Positions 54,333 to 64,000 of a DNA stretch of 64,000 nt are shown in pieces. The stretch is from assembly GCA_905331475.1 (NCBI GenBank), contig CAJNYU010001130.1:1-64000 (forward strand), read 5' to 3'. The notes under the pieces are model-generated. The model did no database searches. It had not been told where the DNA came from and worked only from the letters and a program-made list of their open reading frames with translations. Position 1 is the first letter of the stretch, and every line of letters starts with the position of its first letter. Both the position numbers and the translations under genes were made by a program. The stretch comes from Rotaria socialis. Lineage: Eukaryota > Rotifera > Eurotatoria > Philodinida > Philodinidae.

Positions 54333-57300
54333 TTAGAATAATATATACAGTTTTTCAAGAACGGAAAAATAAATTTTTTTCGTTGCTTGACAATTTTGAA
54401 GTTCACAATATTCAATCTGTAATGAATATCTATTGGATTTCGGAAGAAAAAGCTTGATGTTTTTAATCTACAAAAAAGAAAGAAAGAAAGAAAGAAAGAA
54501 AGAGCTTTGCTTATATTTGAAGGCGTTATTTACTGAATGAAAATTGTTTGGAATACTAAAATGAAAGATATCATATCGTCCAATTTGAAAGGACTTCAAA
54601 TTATTTATTGAATGAATAAGTGGAATTTCAATGGAATATCCTTTTTCATTAGTTAATTCAATAAAAATCGTTTCATTCATTTCGTTAAATTGTATTTCAT
54701 TGACAATTTTTACTCGAAAGTCATATTCAATTAAAGAATTAAAAGTTAATAGATTCGAACCTAGTTTCTATATCACATGAATTAGTACTATAATTTGATA
54801 GATGATTCGAGTCTTTGATTGCATCTGAATGTTTTGTTTGTACATGAAATTGATTTGAAGAAAGATTGGTACTTGTTTCTAACCAATCTTGAATTGTTTC
54901 CTTATTATAATCTAGATATAGAAATAAAATTGATTCAGTTTGGTTCAGAGAAAAAGAAAAAAAACAGGTTTCAAGGCTGACGTCTCTATTATTTTTTTCT
55001 TTGGCTTAGAAATAATAGCTATGTATTGTATTTACTAGTGGATGATGTTTGTTCATTGAGAATGCTGTTTGTCGATGGTTCAGATTCTTCATAAACTGTA
55101 CTCATATGATCTACGGTAAATAATTTACTAGGTAACTTAGCAGTCATTTTTGTTGTGGTTGATTGTTGATTAGATATTTCATCAGGTACATTATAATACT
55201 GATTGTTTGTTAGAACTAATAAGTGATTAGTAGTTACGGAGGAATTTGTTAGGGATGCGATAGAACACGGTGATGATGTATAATTATTTTTTGAAGATAA
55301 TTCAATTGCATTCAGTTCTGTTTGAGCTTCGTCTGTTACTATTTGATCGTTATTTGTATAATAGTCGTTCGGTGCTTTATGTTTAGTTGGTTTATGAGTT
55401 TTATTGAGCGTCTTCAATTTGATATCTGATGAAACATTGTTGAATTTTGATTTACTTGAAGTGGAATGTATTGTAGAATGTTGAACGTCACTAAGAAAGA
55501 AAATTAATAGTCTGTTCGATGATTTGAAATTTGTCAAAAGATAACCTGTTTTCTTTTGTAAGATTCTTTTTCATAGCTGTGATAGAATATTTTTTTGATT
55601 TATTTGCAATTGATAGATTATTAGTAATTAGTCGTCGTCGAGAAATAAGTTTTCGTTTATTTGGTGACGTTTCAGATATTTTTAATAGACTTTGTTGATG
55701 ATCTTTACGAGATATTTTTGCGTGCACTGACGATAGTAATGCTTTTGTTTGTAGTGACTGTTCATTTTCATAATTATCAAGTGATTTTTGAATAAAATTT
55801 CCATAAGAATCATAATTCTTTGTAGTTGTATCGATGGTTATACTAATATATTAGTTTTTTTTTAGAATAATTACAGCTAAATAAAAATATATTACGCATC
55901 CATGTCTTGAGTAAGTGTTTGTGAATCGTATTCATTGGAGGCATTTTGTTTTCTAGTTTGATTTGGTGTTCCTTGTTGGGAGACGAATGAATCATCAATT
56001 GAGGTATGTGAACTTTGATTGAAAGTAGATAATGACGATGAAGAAGACATATTCATAGATTGCTTGGATTGATTTTGAATGTTACATGAAGATTTCTGTG
56101 ATAAGTTTGTACAAAGAACTTGATTATCTCGTGTTACTGATGCATGAGATAATGGTACACTTCGACTACGTCTTTGCGAGATCTCATTTTCAGTTGGCGA
56201 ATAAGGTTGAACACTTTTTAATAGAATCGGCATTGAACGCTTTGATAATGAATTATCAGTATTTAATGTGAAACCTGTTTCATATTTCTTATGAATAGTT
56301 AAAGTTGATTTTTTTTCGGTTGGTTGTTTATTTCTTAAAATCGTATCATTATTATCATTTTCTAATCGATTCATTTGTGCATTCATGTTAGTAATATTTA
56401 ATTCAGGTGAAATTTGATCATGAGATTCCGTTTTATGCAGTACAAAATCGAACGAATCTGACAAGACAAGGGATGTTTTTGATTGAATAGATGTTGTTAT
56501 ATTTGTCTTAATGGACTTCGTTTGTTTAGATATATTTGATGAACTTTGACTTTCAATGATGCTCATCATGTTTTCTGAATCGGCGGTAAGATTTTTTTCG
56601 TTTATTTTTGATATTTGCTTTTGATTTGCTTTACAAGTTTTTATTAAACATGCCTGTTTCGATAATGATAATCGACGAAAATTAGTTTTCTTCGTCAATC
56701 GATCAGCTATTTTCTTTTCTTTTTTCATTGGTACAGGATAACTGCAAGCAATAGTTTTAAATTAGTTCTAGATGAACTGAGAAATGACTATCTTGTATTT
56801 CACTTCAATTCTGGCAGAGAGTTCGTTTTTAGTTCTTTGATGACTCCTATGGGGATAACGAATTAGTAAAGCTTCGCTGAATATTATTTTCGCCGACTCC
56901 AACTTTGCCGAATAAAAATCTTGACCGAAAAATATCGAATCAAATTTGATCCATTCTCGATATAGAATTTTATCCTAACTAACTACTTTAATAGTGACTT
57001 GATTAATTAACCCCATCTGAGTTGATAGCCCACACCCACACCTCACAATTTAACTCGCAAATAATTTAGCAATTGAGGCGAGTTCCTAGATTAAAGTCCA
57101 ATCAAGCAGGGGAAATCTTTAGGAGGGCTGTCCCTTAAGAAATTTTCTTTCGAAAAATCTTTTTTTCTTCCAGAGCTCCTTTTGACGTTTTAAAAAGAAT
57201 TAAGTTTGTTTACTATCATGACTAAATCTCCAAAAATATTATACGTAAGATAAAATTAGATTTTCGAATTTTCTTTCTAAAGTGCTAGCGATTGAAGGAG

Positions 57301-60300
57301 CTGAAATGCCATGCATGCTAAGAAGAAGTTTTGAATAAAAATTAGTTTTAAGACACATCATGATTAGGAGATACATTCAGTTTGAGTTACACAAAGTGAT
57401 GTTGCTGAAAAATGCAATATTCGATAGTTTTTGTAATTACTTTTGGTGACTATAATGATTACTGTGTAATTTCTGCTTGATTGATGGTTGTTGTGCACTT
57501 AAATTTCGATTTTCTGTACTTTTAATTTTATTGTTGTGTAAAATATATGAATAGGGTCTCATTTTTACATTCATGATTTCTGATTGCAATTGATTCATAT
57601 ATTGTCGAGTATTTAATGATAATTTGGATGGTAATAAATGATTGAGTATCTTATTTTTGTTTGTTACTCTTTGCTGTTTTAATAAACATGACGAAGTTTT
57701 CTTTGGAGATAACTTTTTACGTGAATTCATATTTTTATCTTGTGGAACTTGACGAGTAATGTTTTGATTTTTACCAGCTACGATAAAATATTTAAGTTAT
57801 AAAATTGTCTTAAGTCAAACTACGATGGATTTTTATCCATTTACACAGCTGAATTCTAATGTAGAGGTAACCTTCCTTATGAGTCTACAAGAAGTAGAGA
57901 AAAAAGAGAACAGATGTTATAGATTTTGTAGCGTACCTAAATTGATACTTAAATTATAGCAATTAACTTGTACACACTCTAGAATGTGTCAATTTAATCT
58001 AAAGAGCAAATCTATCGAAGAACTGCTTGCTATATGCTCATGATGAGCGAATTTGTGTACAATAAGTTTAGTTGCGCTAGATGTGTTACAGAGGATATAG
58101 CATCAATTAGTTTGCTTGTAGAAAAACTACAATATATTCTATCTCAGATCGAACTAGCCCAATCATAGCTTGAACTTTTAATACGGCTAATCTCAAACTA
58201 AGCAGTAAGTATCGTATTGAATAAAATGAAAGACAAAAGTAGAAGCCAAGTCGTTATTGACATAGGCTAATCGGAATTCAGCATCAGATTTTAAAGCGCA
58301 TCTTAAATTGTAGATTCTTGTAGTTATTGTTTTGTTTTCCAGATCTTTTGTTTTTTACAAATAAAGTTCAACTTACGATGTCGATTTTTAAGAGTATTTG
58401 CTTGTTGTTGATCAAATTTTGTTTTTGAACTTCGTCTATTATTCATCAATTGTATTGGTTTAGTAGTTTTATTTCGATATTCCTCAAGTGTTTCAATTGA
58501 TTTACGGTACGGATTCGATTCATTTAAAGATGAACTTGCTTGGTGATCAATATATTTCTTTTTACCAGTGGTTTTAACACGATCACCTGGATGAATTTGT
58601 CTACTTGAACTAAGAGTTAATTTTTCTGATAATGAATTGAGTTCGTGAACTAGATTTTGAGAATTAAATGAAATATTTGTATCATTTAATGCAGAGAAAT
58701 CATCTTCATCATTTTCCGAGAGAATGTTCTCAGATAATTTCTTGTAAGATGATACTATTAATGGATCAATAGAAGTCATCGTTGTTGATTGAGCAGCATC
58801 TTGTGGTCGTGTTTTCTTGTGCGTGGTGATATCTGACAGACATTGCATCGATTTGATTAATTCGAGTCTATTGTTGTCCGAATGGAGAAGATCATCGTCA
58901 ACAACATATTCGACACTAACGAAAAATCAATAAATGAAAAAAGGTACTTTTTTTATGTTGATCGATCAAACCGATAGATCCTATTGCTTTTCGGATGAAA
59001 GATTTCAATAAATCCTGGTTGATACAGATTACTTTTGTTTGGTTTCGATCCGACTAATGAAAGTTTGAGTTTTTTCAACTACAATTTCAAAATAAATTAT
59101 TTTGATTTTTATTTATCAGAAAAGAAATCATTAAAACTTTTCCAAGATCTTTTATTAAATCGATAGTAAAAGTACGAATTGTATTTTCTTCTAATGGTTC
59201 GTCATTATCTTCGATTTGGGTAAGTATCGTCTTGTCCGATTGTTCATTTTCATCAATTAATTCTATTTGAAGTTTCGTATCTTGACCAAGAAATTCTTTC
59301 TTGATTGTTTTCATTTTTATTTTATAAATGTTTTTTTCAGAACTATCTATTGATTTAGTCATATATGTCTATTTTAATAAGAAATTTTATTCTTCATACG
59401 AATCAATTGATTAGCCTACTGAATGAGCTGAATATTCATTTAAATGAATTGTTAATGGATTATTTTTTCTATTTAATATTTCATTTACATCGACTTGATA
59501 GGTATTTTTGGAATTTTCATCACTAATTTCAAATGTTGATATTAACCACTTGAAATAGAAAAAATAATTCAGAATATTTTAATTCTGATTTAATTTACTT
59601 CATTTGAGATTTCTTCATCAATAGAAAGAATTGCTGATTTCAGCTAGAAATAGATTTGATGAATGTTTTATTTGAAATCATTTCAATATCATACAATGCC
59701 AATATCAGGTATATTGAGAACAAATGTATCGTAGTTTTTTTTTTCAAATAAATTATTTGAATTTATTTCTGATCTATTTAGATAAATTTTATCCGATGTG
59801 CCTTTATCTCCATTTAATTGTAATTGTACTTCAGGAGTTGAACCCATCAAATTTGAACTATCCGTTTTTATTGAAATCTTATATTTATGATCTGCGTCGA
59901 TGAATTACTGTTATAGTTGTAACTATGCATAAAAATATTTCTTACTTCTCGATTTTTTAGCTCCCTGTGGTACTTCTGTTGAAATTTGATCTGTTAAATA
60001 AAGCGATAGAATTTATTCTTTTTTCTCTGCAGTAATATTAACGTTTCCTACCGAAATTTTTCTTAGCTGTCATTGTACTTGGAATGCTAGGTAATGAAAG
60101 TTGATTATGAACCATTTTGGTTGATGTTGCATTTTTAACATCTATGATGAAATAGAATAATTATTATTCTTCTACTATAAAAATAATTTACATCGTGGAA
60201 TGGGTTCAGCTTTTGCACTGATTTTTGGACTTTTTAAATCAAGCATACGATTAATATTAAATCTAATCAATAAGTATAAAAAAAAAACATTAGTTTATCA

Positions 60301-63300
60301 AGAATAAAGCACTTGAACATTTTATCATTGGAGAATAGCAGCTGTGACATGAAATAGAGAACTTAATGTTACACACATTTTAAGATCTTTGCAAGACTTC
60401 GGGTGGTGTCTTGAGAGTACTAGAGTTGTTAAATAAACATCTAGATACAGCTTTCTTGAAATTCATTTCGAAAAGTCAGTCACGCTCTAGGTAAAATTAA
60501 TCAACATATTATTAAATAAAAAAATCAGTTTATAAATGAAACTTCTTAATAGTTATGTTAGAAAAGGATATTTTACGTTTCTTGTCAAGTTTTGCTTGTG
60601 TGCGATGTATGATTTTATGGAATCATTTTAGCATTTATGTCGAATTTAGATAGAATTATTATTAAACAAATGTTTTCCATAGTTCTCGTGTCACACAATG
60701 GTTGTAATGAGACAATCTCGTCGGCGTCAACCCCTTCGATATCGTTGTCGATGAAATTCAAGCTTATGTGAATAAAAGTCAAAGTCAACTGCGCACTTTT
60801 CTTTTATCAAAGGAGTTTAAATTAAGATGACAACTCTCGTTATCGAGTACACAGCATCCAAATGATGGTTTATGTCAATCCTAACAAGTTTATTTTTTCA
60901 CTTAACCAGATGCTATCATTTGAATTCACAAAATAGAAAAAGAACGTTTCAAAACTGATGCCAAATTTACATTTCTTTTTTTTCAATTTATTTTAAATAA
61001 TTTTGACAATTGCTGTTAATAGTAGTAGATAAATACTCAAAGTATATTCACAACAATGATTCAAGCTTGATTACAACTATTGTGAGGAATCATTACGTAC
61101 TCGATAAGACTCATGGTTAAAAATAATCTCTGGTTCACTTAGAAATTTGAAGAATCGATGTATCTATTCATGCAAGAAAATCTACATAGTCAATGTTGAA
61201 AACCATAGGAATTTGAGCGACTACTCCTGCGAACGTTTGCTCCATTTTAAACGTTCTTTCTGATCTCATGCATAGATTTTATACAGGTCAAAGGCAACTA
61301 TCAAAGGCAAGCAAAGCTGGTAGAAAACTGAAAGCTATAAGTTTATGATCTATTTCAACACTTTAGTTTATAATCTATCAATTTTCATAACAGCTTCGGA
61401 TAGAACAGTAAACAACTGATCGAAAATGATTCAAATATTCGACAAATAGTTACAATCTCGATAAGAACAAATGATTTATGTTCAATGATGTAATATAAGA
61501 GTCGATGAACCTATACCTTGTAAAAATATCTTTAAACTGTATTTCTTGCCGTAAGAAAATAGAAAGTTCTAGCGTCTCCTTTTTTAAATATTTGACTTCT
61601 TATTAATTTACCTATAGGAATCGTTTGTTTTTAAATAAGTTATTTCAATATAATCGAGCCCAAGCCTTTTAATATTCGGATGTGTTATATCAATTTCAAT
61701 TGATTGTAATTCACCTAATGAGGTCATATTTTCAATATGATATTCATCTTTATGTCCAGGTTGAAATGAATTATACATTGTTACTGGATTACTTAATTCA
61801 ACTTCATGTTTGCCTTTATTTCCTTGAATAAGTAATTTTATTGCTCGATCAGGTCCCTTTAATTCGCTTGCTATTGTTCGAGTATAGATTACATAATCTA
61901 CTTTTCGTTCTAAAAGTTTCGTTTTCAATAAGAAAATATTTAAGAAAAAAAGAAAAAAAAAACAAGCCATTAATCGGTTGAATAGTTAAAGAATTTGTTC
62001 TATCTTTTGCGTTGAACCATTTATATATTGGAAAGATGTAATCCTAGGAAATAAAAAAGAAGAATCTAATGAATACATCATTAATAAAATCTAATTAAAT
62101 GAAATCAACTTGTTCTTGTATAATATCTCGAATAATAATTGTTTCAATAAACCATTGATCAATTTCATCGCTTGATGATATTTCTAAAGTTTTTATGGGA
62201 CCAACATAATATTTCGACGAAAGTAAAAATTCATCTGTGTGATTATCTTGGAATAATATTCGTTTGTCATCTAATGGTGTTAATTTATATGGTTCAGATT
62301 TTCTTTTTTCACCTCTCAATATTATGTTAATCGATGGTAATGTTGACATATTTGATAAACCTTTTTCACCAGTTTTAAGTTTTAATAAATACCCAGGCTT
62401 TTCTTTCTCTTAACATAAAAATTAATCAATATTATGGTATTCCTTAAGCAATAGTTGTCTGAATGTCTGCTTTGTTTTCTAGGTCAATAGTTCTTTTTTT
62501 AGATAAATTTATATTATGATTAGCTATTTTTGTCTTATGGTCTCATGATAAATTGACTTGCTTATAAAAGCATAGAAATGCGCAAGAATGAATGAACCCG
62601 AGTTTTTTCAATCTATTGCACAGCTGTCATACAAACTTTCATAGTTGTTGAGACACGAACTATTGACTTTTATATTTTATTAGTGTAATATTTTCAAATT
62701 ATCCAAATGACATACTAATTTTCTAATTCACATACTTTTCTATTGTGAGCAGGTGATAGATCTTTAATCAAATACATAAGATTATCCTCATCATAAAAGT
62801 TTAGTTTGACAGTCGATCGAACTTAACGTAAGTTGAAAAATGCAAAATCTAGGAAATATGCTTTAATGCAGATTTTAAACTTGCGATATAGCTTTTATTC
62901 TCTCGATCGAACGAAATATGAATAGATTATTACGTGATTGATTGCTGCATACCTTTATTGGAATCTGCCTGATCTAAATATTTAATAGTATTAAAATTTA
63001 ACAAATTAAATAGAAAAAAACAGGTAAGGTTTTACTTATATTTTGTGGATAAACAGTTAAATGTCTTATTAAATTTCGATTCTCTGGATTTGAACCATCA
63101 AATAGTTGATTAACTATAAATCTATAGAATTGTAAATACAATTCAATGATTGATTATTTTTTGTTTTAGTTGTTATATAATTACTTATAATGATTATCTG
63201 TTTGATCTTCTTTAATAGTGATATATTCACAAAACCATAATGGCTGTATGCCTTCAGACTGAACAAGTAGTTGTAAAGAAATTATTTTTGCTAACTGTGG

Positions 63301-64000
63301 CCACATAACATAAAATGTGTCTAATTGATCTGGTTCAAATATTGAATTTTTAAAAGCCGAGTTTGCACTGCATAAATTATCTTTAAATAGAAAGAAAAAC
63401 ATCTAATTCTCTTTAATATTCGTAGGAAAATCTTTACCAGCAAAATTTCCATTTTCACCTTTGACTTGTAGAAATACCGATGAATCTGTTACTTTATTTG
63501 GTTGTTTTCCTGTTTTAACTTGAATTGTGTATGTTGAAAAGCCAATTTTCTTGTATGGTTTTATTTGTTTAAAAGGTTTCGATGGTAAACTATTAACGGG
63601 ACCAATATCTTGTTGAATAAAAAAACGACTTTTATTATCATTAGAAAATTTATCCATTAGACGATTGAAAGGAAATCGATAAATATTAGTAGCATCATCA
63701 ATTATCTCGATCCAATCAACTTTCCAAGATGAATATTGAGCATCATGATATATTTCAATAGCATATATATCACCTAAATAATTTAATTCGAGATTAAATA
63801 AATCGATTTGTCCTGATTGCCATTTATTTTTATTATTTGATTGTGTAAGAATTATATCCGATGTTTTATTATATGTACCATGTAATTTAACTGCTACATT
63901 TGTATCATTCGATAATGATGAACTGATTTCATTATTGGTTTTTATTTTTATTATATACTCAACTTGATTTGGCATATTCGATAAATCATTATTAATTTCA
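54333..64000 (-). CDS. PLAT-repeat protein, LOXHD1-like, 5' end beyond the window
   Basis: Partial: the reading frame is open to 64000. Exons: 63438-64000, 63185-63380, 63036-63121, 62953-62973, 62110-62402, about 61990-62043, 61612-61909, 60192-60262, 60052-60141, 59946-59990, 59695-59891, 59599-59643, 59420-59548, 59138-59368, 58972-59078, 58377-58915, 57441-57777, 55896-56741, 55546-55842, 55036-55490, 54761-54911, 54534 to about 54706, 54333-54467. At least six PLAT/LH2 domains occur in the N-terminal part (starts such as VEYIIKIKT, YTIQVKTG, YLLKLKTGE, VDYVIYTRT, KYKISIKTD, YKIKMKT; ends such as YRFPFNRLMD and DYIFPIYKW), followed by about 850 residues of Ser/Asn/Lys-rich, probably disordered sequence, then one more PLAT domain at the C-terminus. 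PLAT domains bind membranes and lipids; LOXHD1 acts in hair-cell bundles. Two joins are unresolved: 62043-61909 region, and 54761 to the last PLAT domain. The disordered part may be a separate transcript. Confidence 0.75.
54476..54503 (+). repeat. AAAG microsatellite forming a splice-site pyrimidine tract
   Basis: About seven AAAG units. On the coding (minus) strand they read CTTT and lie 3-30 nt upstream of the last exon's acceptor (TTTTTTGTAG at 54468), serving as its polypyrimidine tract. Confidence 0.75.
60263..61611 (-). other. Long intron in the PLAT-repeat gene
   Basis: A 1349-bp intron between the fourth PLAT domain and the next exon. No coding exon, inverted repeat or transposon terminus was noticed inside. 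Confidence 0.5.

Overview
The window is eukaryotic nuclear DNA from a small invertebrate animal. It is AT-rich (roughly 70 %) and carries multi-exon metazoan genes whose introns are mostly 48-80 bp (GT..AG, TTTTAG acceptors), with a minority of 0.3-2.5 kb introns that often hold repeats. The protein set and compact introns fit a bdelloid rotifer (Rotaria/Adineta type) best; that is inference, since no rotifer-specific sequence was compared. Gene models were built by hand from splice motifs, reading phase and protein-family fit. For most of them the exon lengths add up to an exact codon multiple.

Layout. 0.5-5.4 kb (+): a divergent beta-catenin/Armadillo protein. 6.2-11.5 kb (+): the CCCH zinc-finger protein Unkempt. 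12.5-14.2 kb (+): Suppressor of fused. 14.2-17.1 kb: no gene seen. 17.1-18.5 kb (+): a four-span PLP/M6-family proteolipid. 18.9-25.5 kb (-): a histidine-phosphatase (UBASH3-like), the mitochondrial Fe-S assembly P-loop protein NUBPL and the mitochondrial amidotransferase subunit GatB; GatB and NUBPL are only 68 bp apart and look operon-like. 25.5-28.8 kb: intergenic, with a complete non-autonomous hAT element. 28.8-31.5 kb (-): a CD36-family scavenger receptor. 31.5-35.5 kb: intergenic, with an internally deleted LINE copy. 35.5-44.8 kb: a cluster of secreted cysteine-rich proteins: a 1403-residue Frizzled-CRD/chitin-binding/EGF mosaic on the minus strand, and two tandem EGF + chitin-binding paralogues on the plus strand. 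45.1-49.1 kb (-): mitochondrial ClpX. 49.4-54.2 kb (+): ZFR-like dsRNA-binding zinc-finger/DZF protein, divergent from ClpX. 54.3-64.0 kb (-): a large PLAT-repeat (LOXHD1-like) protein that runs off the right edge.

Themes. Three genes are mitochondrial (NUBPL, GatB, ClpX). Two are signalling components (beta-catenin-like, Sufu). The 35-45 kb cluster is the most unusual part: a Frizzled-type cysteine-rich domain with all ten cysteines sits in one secreted protein with three chitin-binding (CBM14) domains, EGF domains and low-complexity linkers, next to two simpler EGF-CBM14 proteins. This suggests an extracellular, chitin-associated matrix system (cuticle, jaw or adhesive secretion) not tied to any described protein I recognise. 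Three mobile elements show clear structure: a hAT element with a perfect 8-bp target duplication, a foldback element inside the NUBPL intron, and the deleted LINE.
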